Shown here: one piece after another, positions 36,290-43,928 of the stretch | Position numbering within the stretch: position 1 is the stretch's first letter | Layout: each line of letters opens with the position of its first letter | Origin: an uncultured Clostridia bacterium | GTDB taxonomy: Bacteria; Bacillota; Clostridia; Lachnospirales; Lachnospiraceae | Assembly: GCA_945992055.1 (NCBI GenBank) | Contig: CAMFVG010000102.1 | Coordinates: 1 to 59,099 of the forward strand | DNA: 59,099 nucleotides | Direction: 5' to 3' | Notes under the pieces: model-generated | Databases searched by the model: none | What the model saw: only the letters and a program-made list of their open reading frames with translations | Told to the model about the DNA's origin: nothing | Position numbers and translations under genes: made by a program

Positions 36290-37039
36290 ATGGCAAGAAG
36301 AAAAATTATTGCTGGTAACTGGAAAATGAACAAAACTCCAAGCCAGGCAGTAGAATTAATCAACGAATTGAAACCATTAGTAGCAACAGAAGATGCTGAT
36401 GTAGTATTCTGCGTACCAGCTATCTGCATTATTCCGGCTATGGAAGCTGCAAAAGGTAGCAACATCTGCATCGGTGCTGAAAATATGTACTACGAAGAAA
36501 GTGGAGCATACACAGGAGAAATCGCTCCAAATATGCTTACAGATGTAGGCGTGAAATATGTAATCATCGGACATTCTGAAAGAAGAGAATACTTTGCAGA
36601 AACAGATGAAACAGTAAACAAAAAAGTGAAAAAAGCTTTCGAACATGGCATCACACCAATCGTTTGCTGTGGGGAAACATTAACACAGAGAGAACAAGGT
36701 GTTACGATTGACTTTATTCGTCAACAAATCAAGATTGCATTCTTGGATGTAACAGCAGAACAAGCTAAAACAGCTGTTATTGCTTACGAACCAATCTGGG
36801 CTATCGGAACAGGTAAAGTAGCTACAACAGAACAAGCGCAAGAAGTTTGTGCGGCTATCCGTGCTTGCATCGGAGAAATCTACGACGAAGCAACAGCAGA
36901 AGCAATCCGTATTCAATACGGTGGATCTGTTTCCGCAGCAAGTGCACCGGAGTTGTTTGCACAACCAGACATCGACGGAGGTCTTGTTGGTGGTGCTGCA
37001 TTAAAACCGGATTTTGGTAAAATTGTAAATTGGAAATAA
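36290..37039 (+). CDS. tpiA: Triosephosphate isomerase
   Basis: A 249-residue TIM barrel. Catalytic Lys in [11 protein letters not shown], catalytic His in [15 protein letters not shown], catalytic Glu in [14 protein letters not shown], and the phosphate-binding IQYGGSVSA and GGLVGGAAL are all present. Start ATG 36290 has AGGAGGAAA upstream. The 67-nt spacer after pgk contains a small AGAGC/GCTCT hairpin (36233-36245). Confidence 0.98.
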   Translation: MARRKIIAGNWKMNKTPSQAVELINELKPLVATEDADVVFCVPAICIIPAMEAAKGSNICIGAENMYYEESGAYTGEIAPNMLTDVGVKYVIIGHSERREYFAETDETVNKKVKKAFEHGITPIVCCGETLTQREQGVTIDFIRQQIKIAFLDVTAEQAKTAVIAYEPIWAIGTGKVATTEQAQEVCAAIRACIGEIYDEATAEAIRIQYGGSVSAASAPELFAQPDIDGGLVGGAALKPDFGKIVNWK

Positions 37040-37050
37040 TCTATGACAAA

Positions 37051-37083
37051 AAGGCGTCGCTCTATAAAGAGTGGCGTTTTTTT
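37051..37083 (+). terminator. Terminator after tpiA
   Basis: CGTCGCTCT / AGAGTGGCG hairpin (about 37055-37076) with a 4-nt loop followed by T7. Confidence 0.9.
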
Positions 37084-37190
37084 GTATGTTCATCTTGCAA
37101 GAGGATAGAAAATCATGTAGAATATACGAGGTATAATGTTCGAGGACATTATGGTATGAAAAAGAGAAAATCACATAAAGGAGAATGAGA

Positions 37191-38729
37191 ATGAGCAAGA
37201 AACCTACAGTTTTAATGATTCTTGATGGTTATGGATTGAATGACAAGTGTGAAGCAAACGCGGTGTGCGAAGCAAAAACACCTGTTATGGATAAATTGAT
37301 GAGTGAGTGTCCGTTTGTAAAAGGAAATGCAAGTGGTATGTCAGTTGGTCTTCCGGAAGGGCAAATGGGTAATTCAGAGGTAGGACACCTTAACATGGGA
37401 GCAGGACGTATCGTATATCAGGATTTAACAAAGATTACAAAGTCTATTCAAGACGGAGATTTCTTTGAAAATGAAGCCTTGTTAGCAGCTTGCAAAAATG
37501 TCAAAGACAATGATTCTGCACTTCATTTGTTTGGTCTTGTATCAGATGGAGGTGTTCATAGCCATAATACACATATCTACGGATTGTTAGAATTGGCGAA
37601 AAAACAAGGAATTGAGAAGGTCTATGTACATTGCTTCTTGGATGGACGTGATACACCACCGGCATCTGGAAGAGATTTTGTACAGGAATTGGTAGATAAA
37701 ATGGCGGAAATCGGTGTTGGTGAAGTTGCCACAGTAATGGGACGTTACTATGCGATGGACCGTGACAATCGTTGGGACCGTGTAGAGTTGGCTTACAAAG
37801 CAATGGTAAAAGGGGAAGGCGTACAAGGAACAGCTGGACCTGCAGCTATTCAGGCTTCTTATGATGATGATAAGACGGATGAATTTGTACTCCCTACAGT
37901 TATCATGAAAGATGGTGCGCCGGTTGCTACAATTCAAGATAATGACTCCATCATTTTCTTTAACTTTAGACCGGATAGAGCCAGAGAAATTACAAGGGTA
38001 TTCTGCGATGATGAATTTACAGGATTTGACAGAGGCGAAAGAGTAAAGACAACGTATGTGTGTTTTACAGAATATGATGTCACAATCGAAAATAAAGACG
38101 TGGCATTTAGAAAAACAGAAATCACAAACACATTTGGAGAATTTTTGGCAGCGAACGGATTAAAACAAGCCAGAATTGCTGAAACAGAAAAATACGCACA
38201 CGTCACATTCTTCTTCAATGGAGGTGTGGAAGAACCGAATGAAGGAGAAGAACGTATCTTGGTAAAATCTCCAAAAGTTGCTACCTATGACTTGCAACCG
38301 GAGATGAGTGCTTATGAAGTTTGTGACAAATTAGTTGAAGCAATCAAATCAGACAAGTATGATGTGATTATAATCAATTTTGCAAACCCGGATATGGTTG
38401 GGCATACCGGTGTTGAAAAAGCTGCGATCAAAGCCGTGGAAGCAGTGGATGAATGTGTGGGCAAAGCAGTAGAGGCATTGAAAGAGGTTGATGGACAGAT
38501 GTTTATTTGTGCGGACCACGGAAATGCAGAGCAACTTTTAGATTATGAGACGGGAGCTCCATTTACAGCACACACAACAAATCCAGTTCCATTTATCTTA
38601 GTGAATGCAGATCCGGTATACAAGTTAAAAGAAGGTGGATGCTTGGCGGACATTGCCCCAACATTAATTGAGTTAATGGGGATGGAACAACCAAAAGAAA
38701 TGTCAGGAACATCATTATTAGTAAAATAA
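37191..38729 (+). CDS. gpmI: 2,3-bisphosphoglycerate-independent phosphoglycerate mutase
   Basis: A 512-residue alkaline-phosphatase-superfamily enzyme that converts 3- to 2-phosphoglycerate. Metal sites: LMILDGYG at the N-terminus, MGNSEVGHLNMGAGR with the catalytic Ser near residue 60, and FICADHGNAEQLLDYE near 445. HCFLDGRDTPPASG and MGRYYAMDRDNRW are family signatures. Start ATG 37191 is preferred over 37185 (AAAGGAG 7 bp upstream). A short palindrome (ATAATGT/ACATTAT, 37133-37152) lies upstream over a TATAAT-like element; no good -35 was found. Confidence 0.97.
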   Translation: MSKKPTVLMILDGYGLNDKCEANAVCEAKTPVMDKLMSECPFVKGNASGMSVGLPEGQMGNSEVGHLNMGAGRIVYQDLTKITKSIQDGDFFENEALLAACKNVKDNDSALHLFGLVSDGGVHSHNTHIYGLLELAKKQGIEKVYVHCFLDGRDTPPASGRDFVQELVDKMAEIGVGEVATVMGRYYAMDRDNRWDRVELAYKAMVKGEGVQGTAGPAAIQASYDDDKTDEFVLPTVIMKDGAPVATIQDNDSIIFFNFRPDRAREITRVFCDDEFTGFDRGERVKTTYVCFTEYDVTIENKDVAFRKTEITNTFGEFLAANGLKQARIAETEKYAHVTFFFNGGVEEPNEGEERILVKSPKVATYDLQPEMSAYEVCDKLVEAIKSDKYDVIIINFANPDMVGHTGVEKAAIKAVEAVDECVGKAVEALKEVDGQMFICADHGNAEQLLDYETGAPFTAHTTNPVPFILVNADPVYKLKEGGCLADIAPTLIELMGMEQPKEMSGTSLLVK

Positions 38730-38739
38730 TGTAGATAAA

Positions 38740-38768
38740 AGAAATCCACAAGCTGTGGATTTCTTTTT
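38740..38768 (+). terminator. Terminator after gpmI
   Basis: AGAAATCCAC / GTGGATTTCT hairpin (38740-38749 / 38755-38764), 5-nt loop, then TTTT. Confidence 0.9.
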
Positions 38769-38785
38769 GAATGAGAGGAAACAAT

Positions 38786-39271
38786 ATGGCAAAGAAAGAA
38801 ACGAAAACCAATGCCATGCGCATACTGGAAACAATGAATATCGAATATGAGCTGCGAACTTATGATTGCGATGGATTTATCGATGGGGTTCGTTTGGCAC
38901 AGACACTTTCCTTGCCGTGTGAACAAGTTTACAAGACACTAGTAACTGTAGGTAAAAGCAAAAACAATTATGTGTTTGTAATCCCGGTGGCCGAAGAGAT
39001 TGATTTTAAGAAAGCAGCAAAAGTGGTGGGAGAAAAGGCTTTGGAAATGTTGCCACTCAAAAATCTGACTGCTGTCACAGGATATATTCGTGGAGGATGT
39101 ACTTCCGTGGGAATGAAAAAGAAGTTTAAGACCACAATACAAGAGGATGCAATGTTGTTAGAAAAAATTGTGGTCAGTGGTGGTAGATTGGGATTACAAT
39201 TAGTTTTGAGTCCAGATGATTTGTTGAGAGCTGCTGAAGGTGAGTACGCAGACGTAATAGTAACGAAATAG
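38786..39271 (+). CDS. ybaK: Cys-tRNA(Pro)/Cys-tRNA(Cys) deacylase YbaK-like
   Basis: A 161-residue member of the YbaK/ProX editing family that hydrolyses misacylated tRNA-Pro. TNAMRILETMNIEYELRTYD at the N-terminus, VYKTLVTVGKS, FVIPVAEEIDFKKAAKVVGE and GYIRGGCTSVGMKKKF are typical of YbaK. Start ATG 38786 follows GAGAGGA. A promoter was not recognised; the gene lies just after the gpmI terminator. Confidence 0.92.
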   Translation: MAKKETKTNAMRILETMNIEYELRTYDCDGFIDGVRLAQTLSLPCEQVYKTLVTVGKSKNNYVFVIPVAEEIDFKKAAKVVGEKALEMLPLKNLTAVTGYIRGGCTSVGMKKKFKTTIQEDAMLLEKIVVSGGRLGLQLVLSPDDLLRAAEGEYADVIVTK

Positions 39272-39296
39272 GTCTAAAACAAAAGGAGTAATTTTT

Positions 39297-40163
39297 ATGA
39301 AATGGATGGATAAATTGGAACGCAAATTTGGGAAATACGCGATTCCGAATTTGATGTTTTATATTATTATTTTATATGCGGTTGGATTCCTTTTAAGTTT
39401 GTTGGATGCTGAATTTTATTATTATTATCTTTCGTTAGATGCACATGCCATTATGCAAGGTCAGGTGTGGAGATTATTTACATTTTTGATTCAACCACCA
39501 CCGTCGAATAGTCTGTTTATGGTATTCGCTTTGTATTTATACTATATGATAGGACGTCAGCTTGAGTATGCGTGGGGAACTTTTAAATTCAATCTCTATT
39601 TTCTAATGGGAGTTGTGTTTAATATTTTAGCTGCATTTGTAGCATATATGGTATTTCAAGTTTCCCTACCTTTGGGAACCTACTATTTAAATACGGCATT
39701 GTTTTTGTCATATGCAGCATTATATCCGAATCAACAGTTCTATCTCTTCTTTATTTTACCGATTAAGGTAAAGTGGTTGGCATGGATTGAAGTTGCCTAT
39801 TTTGGATATGATATAATCAAAGCATTTTTGCCACAGTATGGAGGCAGTGTTTTTGGAATTTATTACCAAGCGGCGGCGTTGGAAATCGTTGTTGCTCTAT
39901 TGAATTTTATTATTTTTTTCATGGCTACAAGGAATAAAACAAGACGTTCTGTTAAAGAAATGCAGCAGAAGAAAAAGTATGATAAAGCGATGAGGGAAGC
40001 ACGCCAGAGTGGGCAATATGAAAATGGTGCGAAGCATCGTTGTCATGTGTGTGGTCGTACAGAACTGGACGATGAAACATTAGAGTTTCGGTACTGTTCC
40101 AAGTGCAATGGTAATTATGAGTATTGCCAAGACCATTTATTTACACATGAACATGTGAAATAG
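39297..40163 (+). CDS. Rhomboid-like membrane protein with C-terminal zinc ribbon
   Basis: A 288-residue protein with about six spans between residues 15 and 220, then a basic linker and a C-terminal zinc ribbon (HRCHVCGRTELDDETLEFRY followed by CSKC and CQDHLFTHEH). The arrangement MQGQVWRLFTFLIQPP ... IGRQLEYAWGTFKFNLYFLM is like rhomboid-fold proteins. However, where active rhomboids have GxSG with catalytic Ser, this one reads YLNTALFLSYAALYP, so the protease dyad appears absent. It is probably a non-catalytic pseudo-rhomboid; its role is unknown. RBS AAAGGAG precedes the ATG. Confidence 0.75.
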   Translation: MKWMDKLERKFGKYAIPNLMFYIIILYAVGFLLSLLDAEFYYYYLSLDAHAIMQGQVWRLFTFLIQPPPSNSLFMVFALYLYYMIGRQLEYAWGTFKFNLYFLMGVVFNILAAFVAYMVFQVSLPLGTYYLNTALFLSYAALYPNQQFYLFFILPIKVKWLAWIEVAYFGYDIIKAFLPQYGGSVFGIYYQAAALEIVVALLNFIIFFMATRNKTRRSVKEMQQKKKYDKAMREARQSGQYENGAKHRCHVCGRTELDDETLEFRYCSKCNGNYEYCQDHLFTHEHVK

Positions 40164-40181
40164 ACAGAGAAGGAGACTGCA

Positions 40182-41624
40182 ATGAAAAAGACCAAAATTA
40201 TTTGTACAATGGGTCCAAATACGAACGATAGAACTTTGATGAAAAAGCTGGCAGAAGAAGGAATGGACATTGCGCGTTTCAATTTTTCGCACGGTGATCA
40301 TGCGGAACAAAAAACGCGAATGAATATGTTGAAATCTGTTCGTGAGGAAGTCGGAAAACCAATCGCTATTTTGCTTGATACAAGAGGACCGGAAATTCGC
40401 ACCGGCCTTTTAAAAGACGGACAAAAAGTAATGCTTGAACCGGATCAAATCTTTACACTGACTACTGAAGAGATTGAAGGGGATAAAACTCGAGTTTCTA
40501 TTACTTATGATGGTCTTGCAGAAGATGTGGAAATTGGGAAAAGGATTTTGATTGATGATGGATTGATCGAATTAGAAGTAAAGAAAATCATCGGAAGTGA
40601 TATTGTTTGTAAGGTGCTTAATGGAGGAGAGCTGGGGCAGAGAAAAGGCGTCAATGTGCCGGACGTACCGGTGAAACTTCCGGCAATTACCGAGAAGGAT
40701 CGCCAAGATATCATATTTGGAGTGGAGCAGGACGTGGATTTTATCGCAGCATCTTTTGTTCGCTCTGCAGAAGGAATACTAGAAATCAAGGCGCTTTTAA
40801 AAGAATGCAAGGCACCGTATATCCCGGTTATTGCAAAGATTGAAAATGCAGAAGGGATTAAAAATATTGATGAAATTCTCCATTGTGCAGATGGTATTAT
40901 GGTTGCCCGTGGCGATTTGGGTGTAGAGATTCCGGCCCAAGAAGTTCCACACTTACAGAAATGGTTGATTCAAAAATGCAATGACCATTGTAAGCCGGTT
41001 ATTACTGCAACCCAGATGTTGGATTCTATGATTCGCAATCCTCGTCCGACTCGAGCTGAAGTGACGGACGTTGCCAATGCGGTGTATGATGGAACGGATG
41101 CCGTGATGCTATCCGGTGAGACAGCACAGGGGAAATATCCTCTCGAAGCATTGCGAATGATGGTTGAGATTGTCAAGAATACAGAAAAACATCTGGATTA
41201 TGATATTTTGCTTCAAAAGGCACAAAAGAACCGAAAGAGAAATATATCCAGTGCAATTGGATATTCTTCAGTAGCAACTGCGGCAAGTTTGGATGCGAAA
41301 TGTATTATCACGCCTACTGCAACGGGGGTTACTGCCAGAGTTGTATCGAAGTTTAGACCACAAGCATTGATTGTCGGTGTGTCGCCAAATGAAGAAACGC
41401 TTCGGAGAATGCAAATCTACAGAGGTGTATATCCGGTTAAATCTATTCCTTATAATACAACCGAGGATGTTTGCGAAGCGGCTATTGAATTGGCGAAGGG
41501 AAAAGAACTGGTAGAAGAAGGAGATGTCGTTGTTATGACAGCGGGAATTCCGTCTCCGAATATTAAGAAACCGCAAGAAGGCATGAGCAATATGATGCGT
41601 ATCGCTATTGTTGACAAAATATAA
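40182..41624 (+). CDS. pyk: Pyruvate kinase
   Basis: A 480-residue pyruvate kinase. KTKIICTMGPNTNDR, MDIARFNFSHGDH, LDTRGPEIRTG, the active-site VIAKIENAEGIKNIDEIL, MVARGDLGVEIP and ITATQMLDSMIRNPRPTRAE are diagnostic. Length equals the basic form without the extra C-terminal PEP-utiliser-like domain seen in Bacillus (~585). It lies 18 bp after the rhomboid-like gene. The stop is followed by ~200 bp containing the folate riboswitch. Confidence 0.98.
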   Translation: MKKTKIICTMGPNTNDRTLMKKLAEEGMDIARFNFSHGDHAEQKTRMNMLKSVREEVGKPIAILLDTRGPEIRTGLLKDGQKVMLEPDQIFTLTTEEIEGDKTRVSITYDGLAEDVEIGKRILIDDGLIELEVKKIIGSDIVCKVLNGGELGQRKGVNVPDVPVKLPAITEKDRQDIIFGVEQDVDFIAASFVRSAEGILEIKALLKECKAPYIPVIAKIENAEGIKNIDEILHCADGIMVARGDLGVEIPAQEVPHLQKWLIQKCNDHCKPVITATQMLDSMIRNPRPTRAEVTDVANAVYDGTDAVMLSGETAQGKYPLEALRMMVEIVKNTEKHLDYDILLQKAQKNRKRNISSAIGYSSVATAASLDAKCIITPTATGVTARVVSKFRPQALIVGVSPNEETLRRMQIYRGVYPVKSIPYNTTEDVCEAAIELAKGKELVEEGDVVVMTAGIPSPNIKKPQEGMSNMMRIAIVDKI

Positions 41625-41654
41625 TGGCTATGATACAATGCAAAGAAAAAGAAA

Positions 41655-41750
41655 AGCAGAGTAAGAATGTATGCGTTAAGTGCTGATCGGACGGGGAGTT
41701 GTCGGTCGGACGAAGAGCGAAGGCTTGCGGTGTACGTTCTGCATCCCGCT
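41655..41750 (+). ncRNA. Tetrahydrofolate (THF) riboswitch
   Basis: The segment contains the ordered conserved blocks of THF riboswitches: GAGTA (41659-41663), GCGTTAAGTG (41673-41682), GGGGAGTTGTC (41693-41703), ACGAAGAGCGAAGGCTTGCGG (41710-41730 region) and the closing GCATCCCGCT (41741-41750). It lies directly upstream of a folate transporter gene, the usual location of this class. Downstream, TGCAG (41794-41798) / CTGCA (41810-41814) can form a hairpin adjoining the AAGGAGG ribosome binding site (41814-41820), which suggests translational control; I did not compute folds. Confidence 0.88.
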
Positions 41751-41830
41751 GTTGCATATGACAGATATCAAGAAATATGAGAATACCTGCTATGCAGCTT
41801 TACGGATTACTGCAAAGGAGGTATTTTTTT

Positions 41831-42379
41831 ATGAAAAAATTGAAACAACAGTTTGTGGATTCATCCAAGGAATTGAAGAACTTAAACACGCTTGTAATGA
41901 CAGCACTTCTCATAGCAATTGGTATTTTGCTGGGGCAGTTTAGTGTGCAAATCACACCGCAGATTAAAATTGGTATTTCATTTATTGCGACACAATTGAC
42001 AGCCACTTTATTTGGACCTGTTGTCGGTGGAGTGATGGGTGGTGTGGCAGATATTTTAAAATTCATCATGAAGCCATCAGGCACGTTTTCCGTTCTGTGG
42101 ACTTTAAATGCTGTAGTCGGACCTGTGATATATGGCATTATGTTGTATAAGCAAAGATTAACTTTTTGGAGGATTCTTGTATCAAAAGCAGTGGTTGCAG
42201 TGGTTGTCAATGTGTGCATGTCAACAATGTGGAATTATATTTACATAGGTATGGGATGCTTTGCGACACTTCCGGCAAAGTTGATTCAGCAACTTATTCA
42301 GGTGCCAATACAATCGTTCATATTCTTTTTGTTTGTAAAAGCATTGCAAAAAGCAAAAGTATTTACCCAACTTCGATAG
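41831..42379 (+). CDS. folT: Folate ECF transporter S component
   Basis: A 182-residue membrane protein with five to six spans, beginning at ATG 41831 behind AAGGAGGTATTTTTTT; earlier in-frame codons lie within the riboswitch leader. LVMTALLIAIGILLGQFSV, IKIGISFIATQLTATLFGPV and VGGVMGGVADILKFIMKPSG are typical of the FolT family. Uptake requires the shared ECF module (EcfA, EcfA', EcfT), encoded elsewhere. Control by the THF riboswitch and linkage to thyA and folA strongly support folate as substrate. Confidence 0.9.
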   Translation: MKKLKQQFVDSSKELKNLNTLVMTALLIAIGILLGQFSVQITPQIKIGISFIATQLTATLFGPVVGGVMGGVADILKFIMKPSGTFSVLWTLNAVVGPVIYGIMLYKQRLTFWRILVSKAVVAVVVNVCMSTMWNYIYIGMGCFATLPAKLIQQLIQVPIQSFIFFLFVKALQKAKVFTQLR

Positions 42380-42436
42380 ACAGAAAGTTTTGCGATGTGT
42401 TAATATGTTTTATATGAGTTTTAGGAGGTTTACGCT

Positions 42437-43285
42437 ATGAGTTACGCGGATAAGGTGTTTATTGATATGTGCAGAGATATTATTGATAATGGTGTCAGCA
42501 CGGAAGGGGAAAAAGTTCGCCCAAAGTGGGAAGATGGTACATATGCCTATACGATGAAAAAATTCTGTGTGGTAAACCGCTATGATTTGTCGAAGGAATT
42601 CCCGGCGCTCACGCTTCGCCGCACAGGGATTAAGAGTTGCGTGGATGAATTGTTGTGGATTTGGCAAAGAAAGTCAAATAATATCCACGATTTGAAGCCG
42701 CATATTTGGGACAGCTGGGCGGATGAGACAGGTTCCATTGGCAAAGCTTACGGATATCAAATGGGTGTGAAGCATCATTATAAAGAAGGCATGATGGATC
42801 AGGTGGATCGCGTGCTTTATGATTTAAAACACAACCCATACAGCCGTCGTATTATGACGAATATTTACGTGCATCAAGATTTGCATGAGATGAATCTTTA
42901 TCCTTGCGCTTACAGTATGACATTCAATGTGACCAAAAAAGAAGGCTCTGACAAACTTGTTTTAAATGCAATCTTGAATCAACGTTCACAAGATGTGCTG
43001 GCAGCCAATAACTGGAATGTGTGTCAGTACGCAGTGCTTGTGCATATGTTTGCACAGGTAAGTGACATGGAAGTTGGCGAATTTGTGCATGTGATTGCAG
43101 ATGCACACATCTATGACAAACATATTCCGTTGGTAGAGGAACTTATTTCGAGAGAGCCATTCCCGGCACCGAAATTCTGGTTAAATCCGGAGATTAAGAA
43201 TTTCTACGATTTCACACCAGATGACGTACGTCTGGATGATTACGAAACAGGACCGCAAATTAAGGATATTCCAATTGCAGTTTAG
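42437..43285 (+). CDS. thyA: Thymidylate synthase ThyA
   Basis: A 282-residue thymidylate synthase that methylates dUMP with methylene-THF, yielding dihydrofolate. Catalytic Cys in MNLYPCAYSMTFNV (near residue 158), RS-D motif in NQRSQDVLAANNWN, dUMP contacts in ADAHIYDKH, and HIWDSWADETGSIGKAYGYQ near 90 are present. The wording (ELLWIWQRKSN, FWLNPEIKNFYDFTPDD) resembles the Bacillus ThyA / phage phi3T subgroup more than E. coli ThyA. Followed after 11 bp by folA, which regenerates THF. Confidence 0.96.
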   Translation: MSYADKVFIDMCRDIIDNGVSTEGEKVRPKWEDGTYAYTMKKFCVVNRYDLSKEFPALTLRRTGIKSCVDELLWIWQRKSNNIHDLKPHIWDSWADETGSIGKAYGYQMGVKHHYKEGMMDQVDRVLYDLKHNPYSRRIMTNIYVHQDLHEMNLYPCAYSMTFNVTKKEGSDKLVLNAILNQRSQDVLAANNWNVCQYAVLVHMFAQVSDMEVGEFVHVIADAHIYDKHIPLVEELISREPFPAPKFWLNPEIKNFYDFTPDDVRLDDYETGPQIKDIPIAV

Positions 43286-43296
43286 GAGGATACAAG

Positions 43297-43788
43297 ATGA
43301 ATTTAATTGTTGCAGTAGATAAGAACTGGGCAATCGGTAATGGAAATAAATTATTGGTTAGTATTCCACAGGATATGAAGTTTTTCCGTGAGACAACTAT
43401 GGGAAAAGTGGTTGTTATGGGAAGAAAAACCTTGGAAAGTTTTCCGGGAGGACAACCGCTTAAGAAGAGAACTAATATTGTAATTACGCGTGATAAAAAC
43501 TACAAGATAAATGATGCAATTGTAGTGCATAGTGTGGAGGAAGCGATTGAAGAGTTGAAAAAATACAATGAAGAAGACATCTATGTCATTGGTGGTGAGA
43601 GTATTTACAGACAGATGCTTCCGTACTGCAAATTGGCACATGTCACCAAGATCGACCATGCATATGAAGCAGACACCTATTTTCCAAATCTAGATGAGAT
43701 GGATGACTGGGAAGTGACAGGTGTCAGTGACGAACAAACTTATTTCAATTTGGAATATGAATTTGTGAGATATGAAAGAGTAAAATAG
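43297..43788 (+). CDS. folA: Dihydrofolate reductase
   Basis: A 163-residue DHFR. MNLIVAVDKNWAIGNGNKLL, PQDMKFFRETTMGKVVVMGR, RKTLESFPGG and YVIGGESIYRQMLPYC are diagnostic. It completes the folT-thyA-folA folate/thymidylate operon and is followed by a terminator. A short, single-domain chromosomal type. Confidence 0.97.
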   Translation: MNLIVAVDKNWAIGNGNKLLVSIPQDMKFFRETTMGKVVVMGRKTLESFPGGQPLKKRTNIVITRDKNYKINDAIVVHSVEEAIEELKKYNEEDIYVIGGESIYRQMLPYCKLAHVTKIDHAYEADTYFPNLDEMDDWEVTGVSDEQTYFNLEYEFVRYERVK

Positions 43789-43795
43789 TGTAGAG

Positions 43796-43829
43796 AGGAT
43801 ATGGCATCAGCTGTATCCTTTTTGATTTA
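43796..43829 (+). terminator. Terminator after folA
   Basis: AGGATA / TATCCT arms with GGCATCAGCT centre (about 43797-43822) followed by TTTTT. Confidence 0.8.
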
Positions 43830-43861
43830 TGAAAACCAACGCCGTTTTTGTTTGAAAAAGT

Positions 43862-43890
43862 TTGACAAACATATAAGAAAACTTTATAAT
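43862..43890 (+). promoter_or_regulatory. Promoter of ilvBNE
   Basis: Consensus sigma-A promoter: TTGACA (43862-43867), exactly 17 bp, TATAAT (43885-43890). The leader before ilvB is only ~30 nt, too short for a T-box or a leader-peptide attenuator. Confidence 0.9.
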
Positions 43891-43928
43891 TCTTTAGTAA
43901 TTTATGAAGAGCATATGTGAGGAAATTT

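Noticed and set aside
41777..41830. Longer N-terminus for folT
   Set aside because: The extension covers the riboswitch expression platform; the AAGGAGG at 41814-41820 clearly serves ATG 41831.
41680..41943. 87-codon frame upstream of and overlapping folT
   Set aside because: It lies within the THF riboswitch and then out of frame with folT; no RBS.
43891..43928. T-box or attenuator leader before ilvB
   Set aside because: The leader after the consensus promoter is only ~30 nt, too short for either.
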